Below, one piece after another: positions 24,607 to 33,932 of a DNA stretch of 44,602 nucleotides. This stretch comes from Promethearchaeati archaeon (GTDB lineage: Archaea > Asgardarchaeota > Heimdallarchaeia > JABLTI01): NCBI GenBank assembly GCA_013166835.1, contig JABLTI010000019.1, positions 1 through 44,602 on the forward strand, in the 5' to 3' direction. The first letter of the stretch is position 1. The number at the start of each line of letters is the position of its first letter. The notes under the pieces are model-generated. The model was not told the DNA's origin. It did not search any database and saw nothing but the letters and a program-made list of their open reading frames with translations. Position numbers and translations under genes: made by a program.

Positions 24607-26691
24607 TTATTTCCTTAATTGTGTATATCTTCGTTCGATAGCCAGTGATTGGAATTTGAATCCTTGACCTTGATAGCCTACTTTTGAGAAGTATTCTACC
24701 CATTGAAGCCTGAGTGTTTGGATAAATGAGAATAATCCTTCAATGGCAAGTATGACTAACGAGCCAATTGCTACGCCAATATAATTAATTACACCCATAC
24801 CATTCTCCTCTCCAGTGAAGATTTGGAGTGTAAATATCATTGATAATGCGCCATGAACCGCATTCATTGCAAAGATTCGAGCATAGCTTACAGTATTGGA
24901 TAAAGTAGAGAGTAATATTTCAAGGAGTTCAGCTAAGCCATCAAGTTTGTGTGATATTATAAGATATACAGACATCACCACTATTGGTATAGTCAATCCG
25001 AATAAGAACAACCATAATGCGCCATTAATAGTGAAGAACTGTATTGCCAGACCATTGATTGAGAATAGAGCCAGATCAAATACACCACTAAGATCCGCGC
25101 TAAACCAAGTCATGAAATTAGTTCCGAAGGTGAATACTAGTATAAATAGCGACCAGTGGAAAATTATCCACATTAGGGTAACTAGAAATGCTTCAGCATA
25201 ATGCTTATCACGTATGTTTTTTATGAATCGTAAAACATATCCTACAGTCATATGAACCATACCAAGAACTAATGAAAGTTCAAGCATTAAGATAACTGGG
25301 GAAGCACCATTATGGAGGTGATGAGCATCTTCAGGACTGAACCAAAGTGGTTTTGGAACATATGAAGCAGCGTGATTGGTTACTCCGAAATACGAACCAA
25401 ATAATACACCAAAGAACATAGCACATGCACCTGACGCTATTATCAGCATTGCACCATTCTTGAAATAATTCTTAATTTCACCTCCAAAACCAGAAGTGTC
25501 AAGTTTCCTATTTCGGAGAGTTAAGCCATAGACGCCTAGAAGCATGAATAAAAGTCCATGTCCGACATCTGCAAACATAATACCAAAAGTAATGGGGAAG
25601 AAAATCTGTAAAATTATTGCAGAATTGAATTCATTATAACCAGGTGTTCCATAAGCATTTACTAGCCCATCATAGACTCGCATAAATTTTGGAACAGAAG
25701 TTTTGGTTGGGTATTCTGATTCTTCAAAAACAGGTTCAGAAATTTCAACTTTTGCAGAATCTACTGTTGCTTTCAGAACACCATTTTCAAATTTCTTCTT
25801 TCGCTTGTTAGGTATCCAAGCCCAGAAAGTAATGTTTCTATCTGTATATCTCATCATATTTGAAATCTTAAGATATTCCTCTTCAATATCAATCTGTTCA
25901 CCATAGGCAAGAATCAAATCACCATTTTCTTTGATTAGCTTGTTTGCTTCTTTCTTATAGTCAGCTATAATTTGTTCTAAACTTTCAATCTTACTTTTGC
26001 TTTTGTTAACAACCTTTCCTGGATCCCCTGAGATTCGCTCGGGAACCGCTAATTTCTCAAAGTCAAAAGCAACTAACAATCGGTTAATATCTTCTTGATA
26101 ACGACCTAAGAAACCGATTGCCATGAAGGTCAGGTTATCTTGTGATTTAGATTCTTTAAGAACATAATTACTATCAGTGATTGCATCAAGGTTCCACTTA
26201 AAACGAGGAATTCGTTTCGTGTTAATTTTACCGACCATGACAGTAAAATAGGGACTCTCATCACCAAGATCCTCAAAACTGAATCCGAATGGTATCAGAT
26301 TTTGGGCAATTAGTATCACCGATTTATTCTTTTCCAATTCTTGTTCCGCAAGAGTTATTCGATCATTCAATTTTTTTAATTGTTGAATAACATCCTTAGA
26401 TACCTTTTCTGCATCCTTAAGAACAACACCCAAATCATCATCAAGAATTGTTATCTTCTTAGGTCTGCCAACTTTATCTTTGACTTCAAAGTCTTCAATA
26501 ACTTCGTCAAAATCGTTGGATAAGTCTTTTATTCTTTGTCCATTATCAAATGTAGTGATGTCAAAAGGTTTCTTTTGGATATCTATAATATCAATATCCT
26601 CACACGATGATATGAACCGTAGTAGATTTCTGGAATAATCTTTTGGAATGACTACTTTTACTGTTTTCATTCTATCAGGTAATAAACTCAT
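24607..26691 (-). CDS. atpI: A/V-type ATP synthase subunit I (a subunit)
   Basis: A 694-residue stator subunit of the membrane sector. The first 340 residues are soluble, with long coiled-coil helices forming the peripheral stalk attachment; the remainder is a multi-span membrane domain starting near FNSAIILQIFFPITFGIMFADVGHG. The essential arginine of the proton path is in SNTVSYARIFAM near residue 604, facing the subunit K glutamate. It is the last of the ATP synthase genes here and is separated from subunit K by the aminotransferase. Subunits A, B, D, E and F are not in the window. Confidence 0.94.
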   Translation of the reverse strand: MSLLPDRMKTVKVVIPKDYSRNLLRFISSCEDIDIIDIQKKPFDITTFDNGQRIKDLSNDFDEVIEDFEVKDKVGRPKKITILDDDLGVVLKDAEKVSKDVIQQLKKLNDRITLAEQELEKNKSVILIAQNLIPFGFSFEDLGDESPYFTVMVGKINTKRIPRFKWNLDAITDSNYVLKESKSQDNLTFMAIGFLGRYQEDINRLLVAFDFEKLAVPERISGDPGKVVNKSKSKIESLEQIIADYKKEANKLIKENGDLILAYGEQIDIEEEYLKISNMMRYTDRNITFWAWIPNKRKKKFENGVLKATVDSAKVEISEPVFEESEYPTKTSVPKFMRVYDGLVNAYGTPGYNEFNSAIILQIFFPITFGIMFADVGHGLLFMLLGVYGLTLRNRKLDTSGFGGEIKNYFKNGAMLIIASGACAMFFGVLFGSYFGVTNHAASYVPKPLWFSPEDAHHLHNGASPVILMLELSLVLGMVHMTVGYVLRFIKNIRDKHYAEAFLVTLMWIIFHWSLFILVFTFGTNFMTWFSADLSGVFDLALFSINGLAIQFFTINGALWLFLFGLTIPIVVMSVYLIISHKLDGLAELLEILLSTLSNTVSYARIFAMNAVHGALSMIFTLQIFTGEENGMGVINYIGVAIGSLVILAIEGLFSFIQTLRLQWVEYFSKVGYQGQGFKFQSLAIERRYTQLRK

Positions 26692-26837
26692 TTCTACGCA
26701 CCTGTATTTGAAGTCTTATGACTTTCAAGAGTATATAGATAAAAAACTTGTGTATATTCATATAATTCAGTTTTAGAATATTTTACCTTATTTTAAGTGA
26801 TTTTTAATGAAATAGAAAATAAAAAGATAAGAGATTA

Positions 26838-26855
26838 TCTAACAGTTTTGTTAGA
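26838..26855 (-). terminator. Hairpin after the aminotransferase gene
   Basis: TCTAACA and TGTTAGA form a seven-pair stem with a four-base loop, about 22 bases past the aminotransferase stop; TAATCTCTTATCTTTTTATT follows on the minus strand. It separates the aminotransferase from atpI. Confidence 0.55.
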
Positions 26856-26876
26856 AAAATCCTTTTGCTTATGCAA

Positions 26877-28166
26877 TTAATCTAATTCTTTGGTTAGGAG
26901 TTTTCCTAATTTGGTTATGCCTTCATATATGTCCTTATCATTATTGTAGGAGTAACCTAATCTCATAGTATTAGTTTTAGCAATAGAGTCAACAATTGTG
27001 CTATCACTTTCTTCTATACTCCAACCTTTAATTGGATAAAAAGCAGCACCTGGAACAAACATAATGTCATTTGGAATACTAGTTTTCATTAAGAATTCCT
27101 TTGAATTGAATTGCTTCTCGGATTCATACCAAACAAAGAATCCACCATTAGGTTTAGTGTGGCTACCAGCAGGAAATGTTTCATTAATACCTTTGAGCAT
27201 AGCTATAGCATTCTTTTCATAAGTTTTAAGACATACAGGTAAAACTTTGTCAATGTATTTCTTATAATAAATAGCCATAACTTTCTGTAGTATAGTTGGT
27301 GAACAAAGGTCAAGATAACCCTTACTCTTAAGGACTTCATACTTCAAGCTTTCAGGTAAAACAGAATAACCCATACGCAGGACAGCTGCTTCTTTAGAAG
27401 TAGTTCGCAAATAAGCAACACGGGAATTATCACGATCTAAAGATTTGATTGGTTTGATCAATTCTCCCTGGAATTGAATCTCTTTGTAAGCTTGATCTTC
27501 AAGAATAAGTATATCATGTTCTTCTCCAATATCGAAAAGTGCTTTTCTTCGTTTCCAAGGCAAAGTAGTCCCCTTAGGGTTATCAGAATCAGGAACAACA
27601 TAGAGAATATTTGGTTTTTTACCAAATTTCTTTTCACACAATGGAATAGCTTTTTCGACATACTCAGGAATCATACCATCAAGGTCTGTTGGAATAGTTA
27701 CTATTTCTGCACCAATTTTGTAAGCGGGTGCAAGAAAACCAAGATAGGCTGGACTTGGGGTTAAAATAACATCACCAGGATCAATCATTGTATCAAGAAT
27801 AGCATATATTGCTTGTTGTGAACCAGCAGTTAATATAATGTCTTTCCAACCTGTTTCCTTATCAAGATTAATGTCATCAATACGTCTAAGTCGTTCAGCA
27901 AGAACTCTTAAACAAAACTCTTGACCACCTGTTGGTCCATAGTTCCACAATGAAATGGCTTTACCCTTCTTCCCTGTTGTATAATCTTCTTTGTTTTCAT
28001 TGCCAATTTCTATTAAAATATCTGACAATGTTTCTATTGGTAAAGCACCTGGAAGACCTCCGCCGAAATTGTATTTTACTTTATACTCAAGTAATGCTCG
28101 AATTTCAGATGGAGGTAGTAATTTCGTCCATGCAGCAAAATCGAAACTTTCATTATTTTTGGTCAT
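26877..28166 (-). CDS. PLP-dependent aminotransferase class I/II
   Basis: Fold type I aminotransferase of 429 residues, closest by motif to the Aro8/kynurenine-aminotransferase-like group of archaea. Visible are YGPTGGQEFCLRVLAERL in the small domain, VPDSDNPKGTTLPWKRRKAL (the asparagine contacting the cofactor ring), LEDQAYKEI (Asp and Tyr), TTSKEAAVLRMGY with the Schiff-base lysine near residue 258, and the substrate-binding Arg in NTMRLGYS near the C terminus. It is flanked by its own TATA-like element and terminator, so it is probably transcribed independently of the ATP synthase genes. Confidence 0.88.
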   Translation of the reverse strand: MTKNNESFDFAAWTKLLPPSEIRALLEYKVKYNFGGGLPGALPIETLSDILIEIGNENKEDYTTGKKGKAISLWNYGPTGGQEFCLRVLAERLRRIDDINLDKETGWKDIILTAGSQQAIYAILDTMIDPGDVILTPSPAYLGFLAPAYKIGAEIVTIPTDLDGMIPEYVEKAIPLCEKKFGKKPNILYVVPDSDNPKGTTLPWKRRKALFDIGEEHDILILEDQAYKEIQFQGELIKPIKSLDRDNSRVAYLRTTSKEAAVLRMGYSVLPESLKYEVLKSKGYLDLCSPTILQKVMAIYYKKYIDKVLPVCLKTYEKNAIAMLKGINETFPAGSHTKPNGGFFVWYESEKQFNSKEFLMKTSIPNDIMFVPGAAFYPIKGWSIEESDSTIVDSIAKTNTMRLGYSYNNDKDIYEGITKLGKLLTKELD

Positions 28167-28290
28167 GATTTTTCAACCTACTATGGTTGTATGATCTTTT
28201 TTTTATTAACGAAACCACGATTACAATTTTTCGTCGCTTCCTAAAGAATCGGATTTCAAGTGATTATAAGAATTCGTATTAAAAAAACTG

Positions 28291-28335
28291 TTGGTCGAAT
28301 GATTTAATCAAAAATTATTAGAAAATAACGACCAA
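28291..28335 (-). promoter_or_regulatory. Inverted repeat at the aminotransferase transcript start
   Basis: TTGGTCG at 28291-28297 is repeated as CGACCAA at 28329-28335, with an inner TGATT/AATCA pair between. The outer arm coincides with the start expected from the TATA box at 28351-28361. It may be an operator or a 5' leader stem. Confidence 0.35.
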
Positions 28336-28350
28336 GTAAAGCAATTTTAA

Positions 28351-28361
28351 GTATATATAAA
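28351..28361 (-). promoter_or_regulatory. TATA box for the aminotransferase gene
   Basis: Reads TTTATATATAC on the minus strand, close to the archaeal consensus, downstream of the atpK terminator. It predicts a start near 28331 and a leader of about 160 bases. Confidence 0.5.
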
Positions 28362-28398
28362 GTGAAAGTTAAATAAAGAAAAGAAAAAATACTTGGGT

Positions 28399-28416
28399 GA
28401 CAGCATTATTGCTGTC
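28399..28416 (-). terminator. Terminator after atpK
   Basis: GACAGC and GCTGTC flank a six-base loop; ACCCAAGTATTTTTTCTTTT follows on the minus strand. It lies about 50 bases after the atpK stop and isolates the C-K transcript from the aminotransferase. Confidence 0.65.
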
Positions 28417-28463
28417 GTACATTATTGTCTTGTGCCCTACCTAAATTTCCTCTTTTGGATATT

Positions 28464-28877
<414 letters not shown>

Positions 28878-28896
28878 TTAATCTTTACTAAGATTC

Positions 28897-29970
28897 TTAC
28901 ACTAAGACAATTTTGTCTAGGATATCATTTATTGACCTTTTATGAATTTTTCCTAGGATAATTGTACGAAGGTTGCGTATCTCCAATTCCTTTAGATAAA
29001 AAAATGCAGGAAAGATACCGATATTGAAACTCGCTCCTCGGAAGAGAGAGTTAGCTTTATGGGCCAAGTGTTGATCAGCAAATCTATCGAAATCCTCAAG
29101 AGGAGCACGTTCTGCTTCAAGATTCTCAAGCAAGCGATTTGCTAAATCACTGAAAGACGTTTCATTTCTTATTAAGAGGAATGCTTCCTCTAAATCTTGG
29201 GTTGCAATTAGTCTATCTCGGAATTCAGTTCGTAAAGGACAGAATTTAGTTTCCATAATCCAATTCTTTACAATAGTGGGAGAAATATCGAAAGTTTTTG
29301 AGCGAAGTATTATTTCTAAGTTCTGAATACCAATTTTTGCAGAAAAGAATCCTTTTGTGCTGGTTTTATCTGACCCTTTTAATTTAGACATTTCTTTACA
29401 GAGAGAGCTATAGTAGTATTGGTCGACAGCAATAATCAATGGATATACAAGATCTAGGAATTTATATTCACCAATCACAGCATCTAAAGCAATTCGAAGT
29501 TTTTCATTTTCAAGTTTTAAGATTAGATCTTCGGCATTTGTTGATTTGTAAAGTTCTTCGCTTTGTCTATTCTCTACCTCGGAAAGGTTAAGTAACATAC
29601 CCCGAGCATCTTCGTAACGATTGGCTCCATGAAGAGCTGAAAAAATTACTTTAATGTTGTTTAGAAAATATGAATTACTAAAAGCATCAATAAACCCTTT
29701 AGCTCTTTTTGGAATGAATTTACGATAAATGTTGTATTGATCTACAAAATTTTGAGTGAGTCGACGATCAATTTCAATTAAGTTAGGATATTCCTTGACC
29801 ATTTCTGCTCCAATGATATCATCATATCGTGTTTGTGATAACATTTGACGCAAATTGGCAAAATCAGTTGCACTAGCAAGTAAATTATAATTTCCTGCTG
29901 TGAACAATTCCGTACGTTGAGCTCGCATATGAACATTTAACGAGCCGTAGTCTTGAGCATCTCGTAACAT
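28897..29970 (-). CDS. atpC: A/V-type ATP synthase subunit C
   Basis: A 357-residue helical subunit joining the central rotor stalk to the c-ring (equivalent to eukaryotic subunit d). The YGSLNVHMRAQRTELF start and the threefold repeat of three-helix bundles are characteristic; late in the protein come APLEDFDRFADQHL and the KELEIRNLRTIILGKI segment, diagnostic of the family. It is the first ATP synthase gene here in transcription order, with 64 bases to atpK. Confidence 0.92.
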   Translation of the reverse strand: MLRDAQDYGSLNVHMRAQRTELFTAGNYNLLASATDFANLRQMLSQTRYDDIIGAEMVKEYPNLIEIDRRLTQNFVDQYNIYRKFIPKRAKGFIDAFSNSYFLNNIKVIFSALHGANRYEDARGMLLNLSEVENRQSEELYKSTNAEDLILKLENEKLRIALDAVIGEYKFLDLVYPLIIAVDQYYYSSLCKEMSKLKGSDKTSTKGFFSAKIGIQNLEIILRSKTFDISPTIVKNWIMETKFCPLRTEFRDRLIATQDLEEAFLLIRNETSFSDLANRLLENLEAERAPLEDFDRFADQHLAHKANSLFRGASFNIGIFPAFFYLKELEIRNLRTIILGKIHKRSINDILDKIVLV

Positions 29971-30108
29971 CGTCTTAAACTCACAAACGATTTATCTTGT
30001 TAAGATAGATAAAACATTTTCGGAAAGTTTCATCTTCTTTAGTTTGATTCTCTGAAATCTTAGTATATTTATAATTGTTTTTTCTTATCCTTTAACTAAA
30101 AATAGGAA

Positions 30109-31575
30109 TTAGAGAAGAGCAACTTGTTTATTAAACTCGACAATTAACTCATCCAGTTTTGAGGCAACACTGTAAATAGTATTCCAATAATTCTCTTCTT
30201 CATACCATTGTTGATTTAATTCTTCAACACTTTTACCTTGTTGTTCCACCCAGGTAAAATACTTCAAGTGATGAATTCGTTGTTTCTCAGTGTATCTTAA
30301 TTCTATCATACTATCTGTTTTGATTCCTTCGAGAGAACGATGATAATCTATTGCAGCATCGATTTCCTTGTATTTTCCAAATTTCTCTTCATATTCTTTC
30401 AATCTTGATTGATACATTGTCATAGAATCGGTAAAGACTGTCAAAAGTGTGTCCTTTCTTGTTAACTCATAGTACTTGGCAAATTTGATGGTCATTAATA
30501 GATTTGCAAGACTAGAAATTCCCAAAAGAGGTAGATTCGAGATGACTTTATTCGGTACACCCATTTTCTCTAGATACTTTTGACCAGCTTCTTCATTGAA
30601 CAACCTCATGAGATTAATACAATCTTTATCATCAATTGCTATAACAAGATCCGTTTGTTTAACGTTGTGAATCCATGGAATGTGTTTATCACCAATACCT
30701 TCGATTTGATGATAGCCATAACCATTTAGAAGCATTGTAGGACATTGTAATGATTCCCCAGCAGCAGTTTTAGCAGACGGATAAATTTTCTTAAGATAAT
30801 CAGCAGAACCGAGTGTTCCTGCTGAGCCAGTAGTTAAACAAGATCCACGAAACTTTGAACTCCCTAGCTCTTTATCTAAGACTTCTTTCATTGCAGGTCC
30901 TGTTACCTCATAATGCCAAAGTTGATTGCCAAATTCATCAAATTGATTGAAGATTTCAATCTCATCTCCCCTTTCTTGTTTGAGTTCTAAGCATTTATCA
31001 AAAATTTCCTTAACATTACTTTCTCCACCTGGAGTAGTAATTATCTCTCCTGCGACCGTTTTCAACCAATCAAATCTTTCTTGAGACATTTTTTCTGGTA
31101 AAATAGCTAAAGAATTACATGCTAAGAGAGTAGCGTTATATGCACCACCACGGCAATAATTGCCGGTAGATGGCCAAACAGCAATTTGTTTAGAGGGATT
31201 AAATTGACCGGTAACAAGTTTTGGAACTAAACATCCAAATGTTGCACCAACTTTATGAGAACCGGTAGGCATCCATTTGCCCACAAGTGCAAAAATTCTT
31301 GCTTCCACACCTGTTAGTTCAGATGGTAACTCAATATAATTAGGCAACTCATTAAATCCTCCACCCTTATCAACTGGTTCATTTTTCCAGGTTATTCGAA
31401 AGAGATTTCTCGGATGAACTTCCCACAAACTTAAGAGACTTAGTTCTTTCATGATTTTATTTGAGATTTTTTTTGGATTTCTTTGTTGTTCGAGAGTCGG
31501 AATAATGATATTTTGTTTTCTTGCTCGCTTGACTACTTGTTTTAGTACTTCTTCATTTATTGTTAAATCAATCAA
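30109..31575 (-). CDS. PLP-dependent lyase, tryptophan synthase beta-like fold
   Basis: Fold type II PLP enzyme of 488 residues. The Schiff-base lysine is in GSHKVGATFG near residue 106; STGNYCRGGAYNATLLA binds the substrate carboxylate, and LTTGSAGTLGSADYLKK is the phosphate cup. It is longer than ordinary cysteine synthases, with N- and C-terminal additions; related archaeal and bacterial proteins are usually annotated as cysteine synthase or a generic PLP enzyme, so the substrate is open. It is divergent from the QueG-like gene and has no operon partner. Confidence 0.78.
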   Translation of the reverse strand: MIDLTINEEVLKQVVKRARKQNIIIPTLEQQRNPKKISNKIMKELSLLSLWEVHPRNLFRITWKNEPVDKGGGFNELPNYIELPSELTGVEARIFALVGKWMPTGSHKVGATFGCLVPKLVTGQFNPSKQIAVWPSTGNYCRGGAYNATLLACNSLAILPEKMSQERFDWLKTVAGEIITTPGGESNVKEIFDKCLELKQERGDEIEIFNQFDEFGNQLWHYEVTGPAMKEVLDKELGSSKFRGSCLTTGSAGTLGSADYLKKIYPSAKTAAGESLQCPTMLLNGYGYHQIEGIGDKHIPWIHNVKQTDLVIAIDDKDCINLMRLFNEEAGQKYLEKMGVPNKVISNLPLLGISSLANLLMTIKFAKYYELTRKDTLLTVFTDSMTMYQSRLKEYEEKFGKYKEIDAAIDYHRSLEGIKTDSMIELRYTEKQRIHHLKYFTWVEQQGKSVEELNQQWYEEENYWNTIYSVASKLDELIVEFNKQVALL

Positions 31576-31703
31576 TATTATACCTCAGAAAATCTCAGTA
31601 TTGATTAATTCTCTCAATCATCACTAATATTTTTATTGTGAAACAACTTTACTAGATAGTTAGTTATATCTCAGGATTCCAAGACAGAAATTAACGAGGT
31701 TAA

Positions 31704-32435
31704 TTGTTGCCAGATAGTAATCAAATCAGCAAAGTAGAAAATCAAATCTTCACAAATGAAATCAAGAAATTTATTTTAAGTAATGGAGCTTCGATTGTTG
31801 GGATTGGAGATCTTACTGTTTTGAATGATTATAAGCATGATCCAGAAGTTCCAAGAGGATTTTCAAGAGCAATTTCAATGGGAATCAGATTATCAGACGA
31901 GATAATTAACAAGATAACAAAAGGGCCAACAAAGGCATACGCAGAACTTTATCGAAAAACAAATGATAAATTAAACAAAATTGCCACACAAACTGAAAAG
32001 CAATTAGAAAAAAATGGTTTTAAAACAATGAGAATTCCAGCATCACAAAGAGTTAATCATCAAAAACTATATGGAAAATTTCCTCATAAAACAGCAGCAA
32101 TTTTAAGTGGTTTGGGATGGATTGGAAAAAGTGCTCTATTGATCTCTTTTGAACATGGACCAAGAGTTCGTTTTGCAACAATATTAACAAACGCCCCGCT
32201 AATTGCTGACAAAGCTCAAGAGACAAGCAACTGTGGATCATGCAAAATATGTGTTGAAGCCTGTCCCGCTGAAGCAATGACAGGAGAATTATGGTTTTTT
32301 GGAAATCCTAGAAGTAAAATATTCAATGCTCATGCTTGTCATAAGCATTTGAAAATTCAAGAACAAAGAGTTGGTGAAACTATTTGTGGAATTTGCATAG
32401 CTGTTTGTCCATTCGGAAAGAAAAAACAAAAGTAA
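31704..32435 (+). CDS. QueG-like 4Fe-4S protein (epoxyqueuosine reductase-related)
   Basis: A 243-residue protein resembling the catalytic part of epoxyqueuosine reductases. HKTAAILSGLGWIGKSALLI matches the family core (AxxAGLGxxGKN), and two 4Fe-4S sites are visible: CGSCKICVEACPAEA and CHKH...CGICIAVCPFG. It lacks the C-terminal HEAT-like domain of true QueG, so the cofactor may be a corrinoid but the queuosine function is doubtful. It starts with TTG (31704 or 31707); GAGGT just upstream supports the second. The TldD gene follows closely on the same strand. Confidence 0.75.
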   Translation: MLPDSNQISKVENQIFTNEIKKFILSNGASIVGIGDLTVLNDYKHDPEVPRGFSRAISMGIRLSDEIINKITKGPTKAYAELYRKTNDKLNKIATQTEKQLEKNGFKTMRIPASQRVNHQKLYGKFPHKTAAILSGLGWIGKSALLISFEHGPRVRFATILTNAPLIADKAQETSNCGSCKICVEACPAEAMTGELWFFGNPRSKIFNAHACHKHLKIQEQRVGETICGICIAVCPFGKKKQK

Positions 32436-32520
32436 ATTGGCTAAATTTTCTTATCGATTAATGGAAACCAGCATTATTATTTTTATAATAGGAAATGCAA
32501 TGAATATCTGGTTCATAACT

Positions 32521-33195
32521 ATGAAAGACGGTAAAGATATCGCTGATTTTGCTGTAGATTACGGAACCAAGAAAGGAGCAAACTACATAGAAGCAAGATA
32601 TGTAGACTCAAGAGATGAAGGTTACACCACTAGAAATGGAGCTCTTATAGGAGGAGGAATTGTTAATACTCAAGGTATAGCAATAAGAGTTCTAGCAGAT
32701 GGTGGAATTGGCTTCTGTTCTACGGCTAAATTAGAGAAAGATCATGTGAAGAAAGCAATTGAACTTGCAATCAAAATGGCCAAAGCCAGTAAGAGAAAAG
32801 AACCGATCATATTCTCAGAAGAAGATGTTGTGAAAACCAAATGGTCAACACCAGTAAAACAAAACATTGCAGACATTTCTGATGAAGAAAAAATCAAGTT
32901 TGTATATGATCTTGATAAAACACTAGTTAGTCAAGATTACGGTGAAAGTTTGGTAACAAGAACACTAATGTTAAACTTGAATGATGTCAAGAAATACATT
33001 CACAACAGTGAAGGATCACAAATAGAATCAGAAAAATCGTTAATCTTCTTTTACACTTTCAATACTGCAAAAGGAACTTTAGGAACAGAACAACGATTTA
33101 ATGGTATGGGCGGTTCAATGGGCTGGGAATGGTTTGAAGAAGAAAATATCGTGGAAAAAGTAATATGCAAAAGAGATGAAACTTGGAGTGATTGA
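32521..33195 (+). CDS. tldD: TldD metalloprotease, N-terminal part (frame broken)
   Basis: N-terminal half of TldD, subunit of the TldD/TldE protease that trims modified peptides and unfolded proteins. I place the start at the ATG at 32521 (DIADFAVDYGTKKGANYIEARY); the frame is open back to a TTG at 32437, but those residues are not family-like. TTRNGALIGGG, GIAIRVLADGGIGFCST and MGWEWFEEE are recognisable. The frame runs into a stop at 33195 without the catalytic domain, which continues in the next forward frame. The two pieces overlap by 20 bases. Confidence 0.85.
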   Translation: MKDGKDIADFAVDYGTKKGANYIEARYVDSRDEGYTTRNGALIGGGIVNTQGIAIRVLADGGIGFCSTAKLEKDHVKKAIELAIKMAKASKRKEPIIFSEEDVVKTKWSTPVKQNIADISDEEKIKFVYDLDKTLVSQDYGESLVTRTLMLNLNDVKKYIHNSEGSQIESEKSLIFFYTFNTAKGTLGTEQRFNGMGGSMGWEWFEEENIVEKVICKRDETWSD

Positions 33196-33931
33196 TGTTA
33201 TTGTCAGTAGTGAAGTTGCAGGTATTATTGCACATGAAAACACTGGACATCCCTCTGAGGGTGATAGAATACTCGGTCGCGAAGGAGCACAAGCTGGAGA
33301 GTCATTTTACATAGATCTCTTAAAAGATCAAAAACTAGGAGAGATCAAGATTGGAAATGAATGCGTGAATCTCATAGATGATCCAACTCTTCCAGGCAGT
33401 GCAGGATTTTACTTATACGATGACGAATGTGTGAAAGCTCGACCAAGGTACTTGATTAAGAATGGAATAATCACTGAAGTACTGCTCAATAGAGAATTCG
33501 CATATAAATTTGAAACAAAATCAAACGCATCTTCAAGATCCATGGGTTACGATAGAGAACCATTAATACGAATGGCAAACACCTATTTCGGACCTGGAGA
33601 TCATAACATAGAAGAGCTTTTTGAGGATGTCAAAAAGGGCATTTACATGAAAAGCTTCACAGAATGGAATATTGATGATCGAAGATTCCAAAGCAAATAC
33701 GTTGGATTAGAAGCATATCTAATCAAAGATGGTATGCTAACTGAAAAGATGGTTAGAAGACCAATTCTCGAATTAACGACCTTTGGTTTGTATGGAAGTG
33801 TTGATGCAATAACTAAAGACGCTGAATTCCCCATGGGCCATTGTGGAAAGTCGGATCCCGGTCAAGGAGCACCTTGCTGGATGGGTGGAAGTCAAGTTAG
33901 AATGAGAAATATACGTCTTGGAGGAGAATAA
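33176..33931 (+). CDS. tldD: TldD metalloprotease, C-terminal catalytic part (frame broken)
   Basis: Carries the HExxxH zinc site as HENTGH in AGIIAHENTGHPSEGD, followed by DDPTLPGSAGFYLYDDE, the SRSMGYDREPLIRMANTYF segment and CGKSDPGQGAPCWMGG, all expected for TldD. It has no plausible start of its own: upstream in this frame only three codons (YAK/E) separate it from a stop. Joining it to the preceding frame by skipping one base near 33166 gives a continuous TldD of about 470 residues, the usual length. It is followed by tldE with a one-base gap. Confidence 0.85.
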   Translation: MKLGVIDVIVSSEVAGIIAHENTGHPSEGDRILGREGAQAGESFYIDLLKDQKLGEIKIGNECVNLIDDPTLPGSAGFYLYDDECVKARPRYLIKNGIITEVLLNREFAYKFETKSNASSRSMGYDREPLIRMANTYFGPGDHNIEELFEDVKKGIYMKSFTEWNIDDRRFQSKYVGLEAYLIKDGMLTEKMVRRPILELTTFGLYGSVDAITKDAEFPMGHCGKSDPGQGAPCWMGGSQVRMRNIRLGGE

Positions 33932-33932
33932 A

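Noticed and set aside
32437..32520. Membrane-anchor extension of TldD from the TTG at 32437
   Set aside because: TldD proteins are cytosolic and begin close to the DIADFAVDYG region; the extra residues are likely upstream sequence.
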